Shown: positions 16,592 to 24,725, numbered from the stretch's first letter. The stretch: DNA of 64,000 nucleotides from Micromonospora alfalfae (GCF_022230925.1 NZ_JAKKFH010000018.1:62001-126000), one strand, 5' to 3'. Numbers and translations: made by a program. The notes: a model not told the origin generated them from the sequence alone.

Positions 16592-17641
16592 ATGTCCGTC
16601 CTGTCCACGTTGCGCCACCCGATCATCGCCGCCCCGATGGCTGGTGGCCCGTCCACGCCCGCGCTGGTGGCCGCCGTGTCCGCAGCGGGTGGGCTGGGCT
16701 TCCTCGCCGCCGGGATGATCGACACCGGCCGACTGCTCGCCGACGTCGCCGACGTCCGTGCGCGTACCGATCGGCCGTTCGGTGTGAACCTCTTCCTGCC
16801 CGACCCCGGCGGCGTCGACGAGGCCGCCATCAGGGCGTACGCCGAACGGCTCGCCCCGCAGGCCGCGCAGCGCGGCGAGCGCCTGGGCGAGCCGGTGGGC
16901 GGCGACGACGCGTACCCGGAGAAGCTGGCCGCGCTGCTCGCGGACCCGGTCCCGGTCGTGTCCTTCGTGTTCGGGCTGCCCGACCGGGCGGCGGTGACCG
17001 CCCTGCGCGAGCGGGGCACCGAGGTGTGGGCCACCGTCACCCGCCCGGACGCCGCGACCGCCGCCGCCAACCTGGGTGTGGACGCGGTGGTGGTACAGGG
17101 CACCGAGGCCGGTGGGCATCGCGGCGGCCTGCCGGACGACGACGACTACGGGTTGCTGCCGCTGCTTCGGCTGGCCGCCGCCCGCTGTGACCGGCCGTTG
17201 GTGGCCGCGGGTGGCCTCGTCGACGGCCCCTCGGTGGCCGCCGTGCTGGCTGCCGGCGCCGCCGCCGCGCAACTCGGCACGGCCTTCCTGCGCTGCCCGG
17301 AGGCGGGCAGTTCGCCGATGCACCGGGCGGCGGTGGCCAGTACCGCGCCGACCGCGTTGACCCGGGCGTTCACCGGTAAGCGGGCCCGTGGCGTGGCGAA
17401 CGACTTCCTGCGCCAGCACGACGCTGTGGCACCGAGTGGTTACCCCCAGGTGCTGCACCTGACCCGTCCCCTGCTCGCCGCCGCCCGGCGCGACGCGGAC
17501 GCATCGGTGGCCAACCTGTGGGCCGGGCAGGCGCACCCGCTGGCCCGGGACGTGTCGGCGGCGCAGGTGGTCGCCGAGGTGAGCGCCGACGCCCGGGCCG
17601 CGCTGGCCACAGTGGTCGAGCGATCCAGCCGCTGGGGCTGA
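16592..17641 (+). CDS. Nitronate monooxygenase (2-nitropropane dioxygenase family)
   Basis: 349-residue FMN-dependent TIM barrel. PIIAAPMAGGPSTPALVAAV at residues 10-29 is the N-terminal FMN-binding turn; VVQGTEAGGHRGG near residue 168 is the family signature with the active-site His; VAAGGLVDGPSVAAVLAAGA and QLGTAFLRCPEAG form the phosphate-binding end. It oxidises alkyl nitronates such as propionate-3-nitronate to carbonyl compounds and nitrite. Start ATG at 16592 lies 29 bases after the previous gene, after GGGGGG. The position between a surface protein and an SRPBCC fusion offers no pathway clue. Confidence 0.93.
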   Translation: MSVLSTLRHPIIAAPMAGGPSTPALVAAVSAAGGLGFLAAGMIDTGRLLADVADVRARTDRPFGVNLFLPDPGGVDEAAIRAYAERLAPQAAQRGERLGEPVGGDDAYPEKLAALLADPVPVVSFVFGLPDRAAVTALRERGTEVWATVTRPDAATAAANLGVDAVVVQGTEAGGHRGGLPDDDDYGLLPLLRLAAARCDRPLVAAGGLVDGPSVAAVLAAGAAAAQLGTAFLRCPEAGSSPMHRAAVASTAPTALTRAFTGKRARGVANDFLRQHDAVAPSGYPQVLHLTRPLLAAARRDADASVANLWAGQAHPLARDVSAAQVVAEVSADARAALATVVERSSRWG

Positions 17642-17696
17642 CCAGGACGCCGGCAACCGGCTCGGGCGGGCGGGACAGGCCGGTCGGGCAACCCGT

Positions 17697-17702
17697 TAGA
17701 GT
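17697..17702 (+). promoter_or_regulatory. Leaderless -10 box TAGAGT
   Basis: TAGAGT is six bases before the GTG at 17709, with no ribosome site between. Confidence 0.6.
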
Positions 17703-17708
17703 CTCGCC

Positions 17709-18800
17709 GTGATCGAGATCGGTGCCCAGGTCGACCTGTCCCACCCGGCTGAGCGGGTCTGGCGCGCTCTGACCGATCGGGAGTTGCTCGGCCGGTGGTT
17801 CGCCGAGGCCGAGATGGTCGAGGGCGTACCGGACCGGATGCTGCTGCACACCGCTGGTCTGCCCGGCTTCGAGGCCAACGTCGAGGTCGAGGTGACCGAG
17901 CGGCAGGAGCCGGACCTGCTCGTGCTGGCCTGTGACGAGGCCGGTCGGCTCAGCGAGCTGACCTGCACGGTGACGACGACGAAGCAGGGCTGCCGGCTGG
18001 AGCTACGGGAGGTCAGCACGCACGGCGCGTGGTCCGCCGAGCAGCACGAGCCGCGCGAGCAACAGCTCCGGCAGGCGCTGACGGTTCGGCTGCCGGCCAT
18101 CCTCGACTGGCTCGCCTTCCAGCAGGTCGACCTGCGCCGGGCCGACGGTGGGATGACAGCGGAACTGCCGCTGATCGGCGTACGCGGCAAGGCCGGCCGT
18201 AACCCTCGTCGGCGTCGGACGCTGGTCGCCGTGGTCGCCGGGGCGGTACTGGTGGCGGGGACCGCGGCATGGGTGACGTTGCCGCCCGACTCGAAGCCGA
18301 CCGCCGCGCCCGCGCCGACCGCGACCCCGTCACCGACCGTGGCGGCGGCCAGGACCACAGTCGCGCCCACGGCGACCCCCTCGGCGCGTGGCTCCCGGGC
18401 CACCGCATCGGCGACCACCCGGCCGAGCCGGACCCCGTCGGCGAAGCCCTCGCGGACGCCCGCGTCGGCTGCGCCACCTCCGCCACCGGCGCCCGTCACG
18501 GCCCGCTACAAGACCGAATCCGACCGACTGTTCGGCTACACCGGCGAGATCGTGGTCGGCAACCCCGGCGGCGCACCGGTGGCGGACTGGGCTGTGGTGG
18601 TCACCCTCGCCGAAGGCACCACCGTCGACGACGTCGACGGCGCGAACTGGCGACAGGACAGGCGGGTGATCACCTTCACCGGGGGCGCCCTGGCGGCCGG
18701 GGGGTCCCAGACGATCAGCTTCGACGTCCGCGACAGCCGGCCGAAGGCCCGGGAACCGGAGAGCTGCACCATCGGCGGGCAACAGTGCGCGGGCCTCTGA
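17709..18800 (+). CDS. Fusion: SRPBCC/AHSA1 domain, membrane helix, Pro/Thr-rich linker and CBM2-like domain
   Basis: 363 residues in four parts. Residues 1-145 look like an AHSA1/SRPBCC ligand-binding fold (VDLSHPAERVWRALTDRELLGRWF at 8-31). Residues about 178-196 are a membrane helix after RRRR, so the N-terminus is inside the cell. Residues 198-262 are an Ala/Pro/Thr/Ser stalk. Residues 265-363 resemble carbohydrate-binding module family 2: YTGEIVVGNPGGAPVADWAV, a late Gly-Gly-Ser turn and a C-terminal C-x-IGGQQC. The predicted topology puts a small-molecule or chaperone-partner domain inside and a polysaccharide binder outside. The combination is unusual; role unknown. Start GTG at 17709 matches a leaderless promoter. 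Confidence 0.83.
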   Translation: MIEIGAQVDLSHPAERVWRALTDRELLGRWFAEAEMVEGVPDRMLLHTAGLPGFEANVEVEVTERQEPDLLVLACDEAGRLSELTCTVTTTKQGCRLELREVSTHGAWSAEQHEPREQQLRQALTVRLPAILDWLAFQQVDLRRADGGMTAELPLIGVRGKAGRNPRRRRTLVAVVAGAVLVAGTAAWVTLPPDSKPTAAPAPTATPSPTVAAARTTVAPTATPSARGSRATASATTRPSRTPSAKPSRTPASAAPPPPPAPVTARYKTESDRLFGYTGEIVVGNPGGAPVADWAVVVTLAEGTTVDDVDGANWRQDRRVITFTGGALAAGGSQTISFDVRDSRPKAREPESCTIGGQQCAGL

Positions 18801-18801
18801 C

Positions 18802-18807
18802 TAGGCT
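18802..18807 (+). promoter_or_regulatory. Leaderless -10 box TAGGCT
   Basis: TAGGCT starts one base after the preceding stop codon and ends six bases before the ATG at 18814. Confidence 0.6.
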
Positions 18808-18813
18808 GCCGTC

Positions 18814-19449
18814 ATGGCACTGCTGCACAGGGCGACCCTGCACCCCACGAAACTGGACCTGCTGACGGCCTGGCTGCCCGACCGACAGTGGTTCGCCGGA
18901 CCGACCGGCGTCGAGGTGGTGAGTCGGGGCGCCTACCGCTTCGACGACCCGGCCGGCGAGGTCGGCATCGAGACGATCCTGGTCGCCGCCGGCGACGGGC
19001 CGGTCCACCATGTCCCGCTCACCTACCGTGCCGCGCCCCTCGACGGTGCCGACGGCTGGCTGGTCGGCACCACCGAGCACTCGGTGCTCGGCCGACGCTG
19101 GGTGTACGACGGCTGCGTCGACCCGGTGTACGCCGCCGCGCTCGCCCACGCGATCCTCACCGGCGGCGGCCAGGCCGAGCAGTACTTCGAGGTCGACGGC
19201 CGGCGCGAGGTGCGTGAGCCGACAGTGACCGTCGTCGTCGACGGCGTTGCCGACGCCCAGGTGCCGGCCGTCGGCGCGGTGCGACGGGTGGTCGACGAGG
19301 ACCGCACGCTCATCGAGACCGACACCGTCGAACTGGTCGTCGTGCGCCGGCCGGGACCCGGGGCGGACGGGCCGGCCGGCGGCACGCTGAGTGGCAGATG
19401 GGACGGTCAGTCCACGGCCGTGCCGCTGGCGTACGCCAGGACGCGCTGA
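18814..19449 (+). CDS. Maltokinase N-terminal cap-like domain protein
   Basis: 211 residues. KLDLLTAWLPDRQWFAGP at residues 14-31 and the following beta-rich segment match the N-terminal cap of mycobacterial-type maltokinase (Pep2/Mak), but the kinase lobes are absent, so it is a free-standing cap domain. Such proteins are found in actinobacteria without known activity; a link to trehalose/maltose/glycogen metabolism is only suggested by the name. A leaderless promoter lies at 18802. The gene is followed by a 15-base-pair terminator shared with the convergent glucanase gene. Confidence 0.8.
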   Translation: MALLHRATLHPTKLDLLTAWLPDRQWFAGPTGVEVVSRGAYRFDDPAGEVGIETILVAAGDGPVHHVPLTYRAAPLDGADGWLVGTTEHSVLGRRWVYDGCVDPVYAAALAHAILTGGGQAEQYFEVDGRREVREPTVTVVVDGVADAQVPAVGAVRRVVDEDRTLIETDTVELVVVRRPGPGADGPAGGTLSGRWDGQSTAVPLAYARTR

Positions 19450-19456
19450 TCTGTAC

Positions 19457-19492
19457 GCGGTGGGCGGCCCGAGCGATCGGGCCGCCCACCGC
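19457..19492. terminator. Bidirectional terminator between convergent genes
   Basis: Perfect 15-base-pair stem: GCGGTGGGCGGCCCG at 19457-19471, loop AGCGAT, complementary arm at 19478-19492. It begins 8 bases after the stop of the plus-strand gene and ends 3 bases from the stop of the minus-strand gene. Confidence 0.9.
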
Positions 19493-19494
19493 TG

Positions 19495-21531
19495 TCACCA
19501 CTGCGTCGGAGGCGGGGGCGGCGACACGGGCGGCCGGTCGTCGCAGGTGATGGTGTTGGGCAGCAACCACGGCGCGAGCCACCCGCCGTCGTTACCGCCC
19601 AGGTCGGTCACCGTGAACTCGGAACCGGCCGGGGTGAAGTGGAACGATCCGCAGTTGTTGACGCCGACCGCGCCAACGTTGCGGGCGTCCACGTTGGCGA
19701 ACGAGGCGGACCCGGCCGCGCGGGCGCTGACCACCGAGGTGCCGGTGCCGTCGACCCGGACGTCCCGGAACCGGGCATCGGAGATCGAGTAGAGATCCTT
19801 CACCGGCCAGTCGCTGACCAGCATGATCGCGTTGTACGTGTTGTCGAGGTACGCGTCGCCGGTCACTTCGATGGGCGCCTCGATGCTGCGATCCAGGGCG
19901 AAGACCCAGATCGCGCCCAGCCCGATGTTCCAGTTCAGCTCGTACGTGCCGGCGCGGGCGGTGGTGTTGTTGGTGAACCGCAGGTGCCCGGTGAACGGCT
20001 CCGCGCCGAAGCGGGCCCCGGCGTGCAGGGCACTGCCCTCGCGTACCGGGTCGGCGACCAGGTTGTGCGAGACGGTGGTGTCGGTGCCGCCGTAGATGGC
20101 GATGCCGTTGGCCAGGGTCGGTGACTGCACGGTGTTGTGGTCGAACGTGTTCCGCGCGTTGGCCGTCTTCTCCGACCACATCGCCAGGCCGTCGTCGCCG
20201 GTGTTGCGGACGAAGTTGTGCGCCACGAGGGAGTCGGTCACGCCGGTGTGGAAGTTGAGCGCGTCGGCGATCTGGTCGACGATGATGTTGTTGGTGACCC
20301 GGACGTTGCGCATCGGGCCGTCGAACCACAGGCCCGCCTTGGTGTGGCGCAGGTGGAGCCCGTCGATGGTGGAGTCGCTCATCGCCCCGCCGATCGCGTT
20401 GACCTGGTCGGTGTCGATGCGCTCCCGCACGTCGCCCTCGATGGCGAAGCCGGAGAGGTGCACGTTGCGGCTGCCGCCGTCGGCGGCGTCCCGACCGTAG
20501 AACCCGACTCCGGTGTGTACCGAGCCGTCCGGCGCGGGAGTCGGCAGGGCGACCTCGCGGCCCTTGATGGTGGTGTACCAGTTGCCGGCGCCCTCGATGG
20601 TCACGTCGTCGACGATGATGTGCCGGTTCACCTGGTAGGTGCCCGGCGGGATGTAGACCTTCAGGTGGGCGCGCCGAGCGAACGCGATGGCCCGGTCCAG
20701 TGCGGCGGCGGAGTCCCGCCGGCCGGTGGGGTCGGCGCCGAACGCGAGCACGTTCGCGGCGAGCAGCCGGACGTGCGGCGGCGCTACCAACTCGGAGTCG
20801 AGCAGGTCGATGACGGTCCAGGCGGCGGCGCTACCGGGCGGCGCGGTGAGCCGGACCTTGTCGCCGGCCCGGTAGGTACGTCCGAGCAGCAGCCGCTGCT
20901 CGTCGTAGAAGTGGGTGGGCCGGAACGGCTTGTCGATGCTCGGGTACGGGGTGGTGGCCGACGGCACGCACTGGCACTCGGTGATCCACCAGTCCGGGTG
21001 CAGCAGCCCGGCCTGGGGGTCGTTGGTGAACGGGTACTGGTTGTAGAGCCACGAGTACTGCGACGTGAGCGTCATGGTGCGCAGGTGTTTGCCGTTGACG
21101 GCGACCCGCAGCGGCGCGGTGATTCCACCGCCCTGCGGCGCGTCCGGGATGCTGTAGCGGACGGTGATCCCGTTCGCCGCGCTGGGCAGGACGAACTCCA
21201 CGTACTCCCCGGGGGTGAGCCGGACCGCCCGGCGGCCGGAAGCCTCCGCGGGCAACGTGTAGGCGGTCCGGTCGGGCCCGATGATCTCGCCGTTGGTGCG
21301 GGCGTTCTCCGCTTCCTGCTCGAGGAAGTCGACGTCCGCGCCGCGTCCGGCGACCAGCGCCGGATCGAGGGCGGCCCGGGTGACCACGGGCTGCGCGCCG
21401 GCGGACGCCTGTGGACTGGCGGCGGCCACTGTGGGCCCGGCGACCAGTACGGCGAGACCGGCAGCGAGCGCGACGGCGGTGCCGCCGGGCCGGCCGGGGC
21501 GTCCCCGCGCCGGCGTGAGGCTGCGAAACAT
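19495..21531 (-). CDS. Secreted GH87-like alpha-1,3-glucanase (mycodextranase family)
   Basis: 678 residues. Signal peptide 1-38. Residues 70-245 form a beta-sandwich module (EYVEFVLPSAANGITVRYSIPD); 255-640 is a right-handed parallel beta helix starting NVLAFGADPTGRRDSAAALDRAI. Asp423 (in IADALNFHTG) and Asp446-Asp447 (in RNTGDDGLAMW) have the 23/24-residue spacing of the three catalytic Asp residues described for GH87 alpha-1,3-glucanase Agl-FH1, which hydrolyses alpha-1,3-glucan (mutan, fungal wall). Ends in a short Pro-rich tail. Start ATG at 21531 follows AGGAGGG. Monocistronic, with terminator at 19457. An AT-richer promoter region lies at 21604-21670. Confidence 0.85.
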   Translation of the reverse strand: MFRSLTPARGRPGRPGGTAVALAAGLAVLVAGPTVAAASPQASAGAQPVVTRAALDPALVAGRGADVDFLEQEAENARTNGEIIGPDRTAYTLPAEASGRRAVRLTPGEYVEFVLPSAANGITVRYSIPDAPQGGGITAPLRVAVNGKHLRTMTLTSQYSWLYNQYPFTNDPQAGLLHPDWWITECQCVPSATTPYPSIDKPFRPTHFYDEQRLLLGRTYRAGDKVRLTAPPGSAAAWTVIDLLDSELVAPPHVRLLAANVLAFGADPTGRRDSAAALDRAIAFARRAHLKVYIPPGTYQVNRHIIVDDVTIEGAGNWYTTIKGREVALPTPAPDGSVHTGVGFYGRDAADGGSRNVHLSGFAIEGDVRERIDTDQVNAIGGAMSDSTIDGLHLRHTKAGLWFDGPMRNVRVTNNIIVDQIADALNFHTGVTDSLVAHNFVRNTGDDGLAMWSEKTANARNTFDHNTVQSPTLANGIAIYGGTDTTVSHNLVADPVREGSALHAGARFGAEPFTGHLRFTNNTTARAGTYELNWNIGLGAIWVFALDRSIEAPIEVTGDAYLDNTYNAIMLVSDWPVKDLYSISDARFRDVRVDGTGTSVVSARAAGSASFANVDARNVGAVGVNNCGSFHFTPAGSEFTVTDLGGNDGGWLAPWLLPNTITCDDRPPVSPPPPPTQW

Positions 21532-21737
21532 CGGTGACCCTCCTGGGTGGGTGGTGGTGGAGGTCCGCCCGGCGTTCCCCCGACGCCCGACATTGATCGT
21601 CATGATGCAGCACTAAACAGGGCACTGCAAGACGCCTATCGAACAACGAAAATAAACGACTGTCAGGCCGCAAGAAATGGACGGTCGTCGAGTTGAGGTG
21701 TCGCGCGTCGCCCGCCCCGACCAGCTCGCGCCCGGCG

Positions 21738-21743
21738 TAGGCT
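21738..21743 (+). promoter_or_regulatory. Leaderless -10 box TAGGCT
   Basis: TAGGCT is seven bases before the GTG at 21751. Confidence 0.6.
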
Positions 21744-21750
21744 GATCCGC

Positions 21751-22833
21751 GTGGATCAAGAAGACCGGATTGCCCTCTTCCTCGACTACGAGAACCTCGC
21801 GTTGGGCGCGCGCGACCATCGCGGCGGCGCGGCCTTCGACTTCCGGCCCATCGCCGACGCGCTGGCCGAACGAGGTCGGGTGGTGGTCCGCCGGGCGTAC
21901 GCCGACTGGTCCTACTTCGACGAGGACCGCCGGATGCTCACCCGGTCCCACGTCGAGCTGATCGAGATCCCGCAGCGGATGGGCGCGTCCCGTAAGAACG
22001 CCGCGGACATCAAGATGGCGGTCGACGCGATCGAGTTGGCATTCGAACGCGACTACATCTCCACCTTCGTGATCTGTAGTGGTGACAGCGACTTCACCCC
22101 GCTGGTGCACAAGCTGCGCGAGCTGAACAAGCGGGTCATCGGCGTCGGGGTCGAGGGGTCCACCTCAGGGCTGCTTCCCCCGGCGTGCGACGAGTTCCTC
22201 TACTACGACCGGCTGGAGGGCGTGGACATCCCGCCGGCCCGTGGCCGGCGCGCCCGTCCTACCACCCGGCAGGCCGGCGCGGAGCAACGCCCACCCGAGC
22301 CGGAGCAGGAGGTGGACCGTCGACAGCAGGAGGCGGAGCCCGACCGGGACGTGGACGCGCTCGCCGTGCTCGTCGCGCAGTCCGTCGCCGGGTTGCAGGG
22401 CAGCGCCAACGGTGAGGTCACCGCCTCCCGGCTCAAGCGGACCCTGCTGCGCAAGGACCCGACCTTCAGCGAGTCCGACTACGGCTTCCGCACCTTCGGC
22501 GAGCTGCTGCGCCACCTCGCCGAGCGCAACGTGATCGAGTTGGCCGAGGGTCCGGCGAAGGGTGACCCCGAGGTCTCACTGCCCGAGCACGGCGACCGGG
22601 AGGTGGCCTTCGGCCTGCTCCGGGGCGTCGTGGCGGACCTCGGTAGCGGCGGCAACCCGGTCGCGTTGTCCGGGCTGAAGAACCAGGTACGCCGGGCCCG
22701 CCCCGACTTCAGCGAGAAGAAGCTCGGCTACCGCAGCTTCCTTCAGTTCTGCAAGGCCGCCGCCACCGCCGGCGTACTGGAGCTGCGCTGGAGCCCCGAA
22801 GCCGACGACTACCTCCTGACAACCCAAACCTGA
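21751..22833 (+). CDS. NYN-domain (LabA/DUF88) protein with two OST-HTH/LOTUS domains
   Basis: 360 residues. N-terminal NYN PIN-like nuclease domain (1-150): ALFLDYENLALG at 8-19, KNAADIKMAVDAIE near 85 and ICSGDSDFTPLV near 108 carry the conserved acidic residues for a metal-dependent RNase. After a charged linker rich in Glu, Arg and Gln (165-205) come two OST-HTH/LOTUS folds (about 206-275 and 285-358), RNA-binding winged helices; FSESDYGFRTFGELLRHL and FSEKKLGYRSFLQFCKAA are the matching segments in each. Probable RNA processing or decay enzyme; target unknown. Start GTG fits the leaderless TAGGCT at 21738. Confidence 0.9.
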   Translation: MDQEDRIALFLDYENLALGARDHRGGAAFDFRPIADALAERGRVVVRRAYADWSYFDEDRRMLTRSHVELIEIPQRMGASRKNAADIKMAVDAIELAFERDYISTFVICSGDSDFTPLVHKLRELNKRVIGVGVEGSTSGLLPPACDEFLYYDRLEGVDIPPARGRRARPTTRQAGAEQRPPEPEQEVDRRQQEAEPDRDVDALAVLVAQSVAGLQGSANGEVTASRLKRTLLRKDPTFSESDYGFRTFGELLRHLAERNVIELAEGPAKGDPEVSLPEHGDREVAFGLLRGVVADLGSGGNPVALSGLKNQVRRARPDFSEKKLGYRSFLQFCKAAATAGVLELRWSPEADDYLLTTQT

Positions 22834-23052
22834 CCTCCCGCCCCGTCTCGACATCGGCTGGGGATGGGAGTTGCGGGGAGGGTGCAGAGTGGGGCGGGGT
22901 TCCTGATTCGCAAGTCAGGAGCGGGAGAACCGCCCGTTATGGTTTCGAACCGTCAACGGTTGGCCCGAAATGCGCCGGGATTGTCGCCCTTGCCCCGGTC
23001 CGGGCATACCTGCGCCGTACCCTCGGCGCGGGAATTGCTATACGGTCGGCGA

Positions 23053-23274
23053 ATGAAGGTGGAGGAGCACTGGTGGAACGGAGACACGACCCCGCGCGGG
23101 CGCCGGGACGTGTACATCCGTACTGACGGGCAGGGTTGGGAGGTCCGCGCCCAGATCGGTGGGGCGTCGGGTCGTGAGCGGGTGCAGCAGTGCCCAAGCC
23201 GGGCCTCGGCGGCCATCCTCGCCGACGCCTGGCGCGGCACCCACCCATCCTGGCGCGAGCTAAAGCAGCGCTGA
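23053..23274 (+). CDS. Small conserved-looking hypothetical protein
   Basis: 73 residues, MKVEEHWW at the start, basic and Trp/Arg-rich, with the segment DVYIRTDGQGWEVRAQIGG followed by QCPSRASAAILADAWRG, which reads like a compact alpha/beta fold. Start ATG at 23053 is preceded by TATACG at 23039-23044, eight bases away, which could be a leaderless -10. A 14-base palindrome (AACCGT-CA-ACGGTT at 22948-22961) lies further upstream. A cruciform terminator follows at once. I do not recognise the family. Confidence 0.65.
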   Translation: MKVEEHWWNGDTTPRGRRDVYIRTDGQGWEVRAQIGGASGRERVQQCPSRASAAILADAWRGTHPSWRELKQR

Positions 23275-23278
23275 TCCG

Positions 23279-23342
23279 GCACCGGGCCGGGTCGGCAACG
23301 CTCCCGGGCTCCAGCCCGGCGCGCCGCCGACCGGCCCGGCGC
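23279..23342 (+). terminator. Two-tier hairpin after the small gene
   Basis: Outer arms 23279-23295 and 23327-23342 pair with one mismatch and one bulge (GC-rich CCGGGCCGG type), and the enclosed loop holds its own perfect seven-base-pair hairpin, CCGGGCT-CC-AGCCCGG at 23304-23319. It begins five bases after the stop codon. Confidence 0.7.
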
Positions 23343-23466
23343 TCGGTAGCCACTTACCAACTCGGCTGAAGTCAGCTCGCAGGTCATCTCTTCTGCAGCA
23401 TGACGGCGGGGCAGCGTCTGATCACATGATGAGGATTAGTTCCTGGTGGGCCGGCTCAACTACTCA

Positions 23467-23541
23467 TCAAGTGATCAAGTGATCAAGTGATGAAAAGTAG
23501 GTCCCGGGCAGCGGATTGAGCTTTTTTTCATCACTTGATCA
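23467..23541. repeat. TCAAGTGA triple tandem plus 17-base inverted copy
   Basis: TCAAGTGA is repeated three times head to tail at 23467-23490. The segment TGATCAAGTGATGAAAA at 23480-23496 has a perfect inverted copy at 23525-23541, 28 bases away, next to a run of seven T at 23522-23528. This part is markedly AT-rich for the window and lies 80 bases before the small gene at 23623. The 348-base gap 23275-23622 otherwise holds only the terminator at 23279 and nothing else I recognise. Confidence 0.85.
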
Positions 23542-23622
23542 CGGGATTGCGGCGGGTCGCCGTGTCTCCGACCTCAGGCGGGGTACCCGGAGGTCCGCCG
23601 GTCGCGCCCGATGGAGGTCCCC

Positions 23623-23781
23623 ATGTCGCAGGGTCCCGACGAGGATAACCCGAAGCTCGACGAGGAGATCCGGGAGGCCGAGCGGCGGCTCGCCGACCTC
23701 GCCGCCTCCTCGGATGACGCGTTGACCGACGACGACGCCCGGGCGCCGGACGAGGCCCGCTCCGAGCGGAATGCGGACTAA
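23623..23781 (+). CDS. Small acidic hypothetical protein
   Basis: 52 residues, begins MSQGPDEDNPKLDEEIREAE and is followed by a short helix RRLADLAASSDDALTDDDA. Very acidic, no Cys, no membrane segment. Start ATG at 23623 has a good ribosome site, GGAGGT at 23613-23618. Third-codon GC bias is that of a real gene. It follows the AT-rich repeat region at 23467-23541, which may control it. Family not recognised. Confidence 0.6.
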   Translation: MSQGPDEDNPKLDEEIREAERRLADLAASSDDALTDDDARAPDEARSERNAD

Positions 23782-23803
23782 GAAGGCCCGAACCGGACAG
23801 CAC

Positions 23804-23886
23804 GCGTGATCCACTCGACTTCGGTGAAATTGCGGTGTTGGAGGCGGTCTGACACCCCGTCTTCACGGAAACCGAATCGATCAACG
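23804..23886. repeat. Imperfect palindromic repeat element, copy B
   Basis: Left half begins CGTGATCCACTCGACTTC at 23804; the reverse complement of the right half begins CGTTGATCGATTCGGTTTC at 23886. Both halves then share GTGAA and GGTGT around a centre at about 23838-23850. The left half shares CGTGATCCACTCG exactly with the right half of copy A (4084-4164). Confidence 0.7.
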
Positions 23887-23911
23887 TGCTGGTCACTAAA
23901 GGAACTGCCCA

Positions 23912-23942
23912 GGGCCTGCCCGGCGTCGTGCCGGACAGGCCC
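23912..23942 (-). terminator. Hairpin after the DUF1062 gene
   Basis: GGGCCTG at 23912-23918 pairs with CAGGCCC at 23936-23942 and CCGGC with GCCGG inside it, with one mismatched pair between the two blocks and a GTCGT loop. It lies 13 bases downstream of the minus-strand stop at 23955. Confidence 0.75.
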
Positions 23943-23954
23943 CCACCGGGCGGG

Positions 23955-24503
23955 TCAGCGCTTGAGCGTGAAGGCGAAGTCGCCGGAGAGCTTCCCGCTC
24001 ATCCGGACCGCCGAAACCACCTTCCCCTCCGTGATCAGTCGACCGACTTCGCCCCGTGACAGACCGAAACCGTCAGCGATCAGTCGGGTCGGCCGGACCG
24101 GGATCCGCGCCGCGTTGCGGACCGCGACGTCGATCACGTCGAGGTCCAGGTGATCCGATCCGCCGGTGTCGAGACGCCAGGCGTCGTCCCAGTCCAGGGC
24201 GAATCGGTTGCGGTGCTGGACGTCCGGATCCTGAAGCAGTTCGGCGATCAGGCCGCGATCGTTGGCGTGGAGCCGGTCCAGCAGCTCGGGTGGGATGGTG
24301 CGCACCGTCATCCGTTCCAGAACGGTGAGCTTCGCCGTCTCCCCGCACTCGGTGCAGAGCACGAGAAGCCAGACGTCGATGAGCTTGTGGTTGGCGTTGA
24401 CCCGGAACTTGCCGCTCGCCCGAAGGCATCGGGAAGCGCACGCGTGGCAACGGCGGCGAACGATGGGCAGGCAGGTGGGCACGACGGCCCAATGAATGAG
24501 CAC
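23955..24503 (-). CDS. DUF1062 family protein with Cys pairs
   Basis: 182 residues. The N-terminus HWAVVPTCLPIVRRRCHACAS, then FRVNANHKLIDVWLLVLCTECGETAKLTV matches the DUF1062 family; two C-x-x-C pairs (CHAC near residue 19 and CTEC near 50) suggest a zinc ribbon. The C-terminal part LIADGFGLSRGEVGRLITEGKV resembles an S4-like RNA-binding segment. Start GTG at 24503 gives the full family length but has only a weak ribosome site. Function unknown; nucleic acid binding is a guess from the two folds. Confidence 0.82.
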   Translation of the reverse strand: MLIHWAVVPTCLPIVRRRCHACASRCLRASGKFRVNANHKLIDVWLLVLCTECGETAKLTVLERMTVRTIPPELLDRLHANDRGLIAELLQDPDVQHRNRFALDWDDAWRLDTGGSDHLDLDVIDVAVRNAARIPVRPTRLIADGFGLSRGEVGRLITEGKVVSAVRMSGKLSGDFAFTLKR

Positions 24504-24725
24504 AGAGGTACACCGGTTTCAGTGAGAAAGTCCGCAGCAAAAAGGAGCGCGGCGCACAGGCGCGACGCGCGACAGATCAGCTCTCGGGAGGTCTCACAGG
24601 GTGTACAACGGCACGTCCTTGCCTAGACGACCTGGTTGCGCAGCACGGTAACGGCGCACGGCGGCGCCGCTCCACTGGTTTTCGCGTACGCGTCAGGAGC
24701 CCGGGTGGCGGGACGTGCGAACCGC

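Noticed and set aside
20137..21537. Long plus-strand frame opposite the GH87-like gene
   Set aside because: Shadow of the glucanase gene; Val/Arg/Gly/Asp-rich without any recognisable fold.
22940..22965. tRNA T-loop-like TTTCGAACC
   Set aside because: No acceptor stem or cloverleaf can be folded; it is part of a short palindrome.
23467..23541. CRISPR-like array
   Set aside because: Repeats are eight bases without spacers, so it is a simple tandem repeat.
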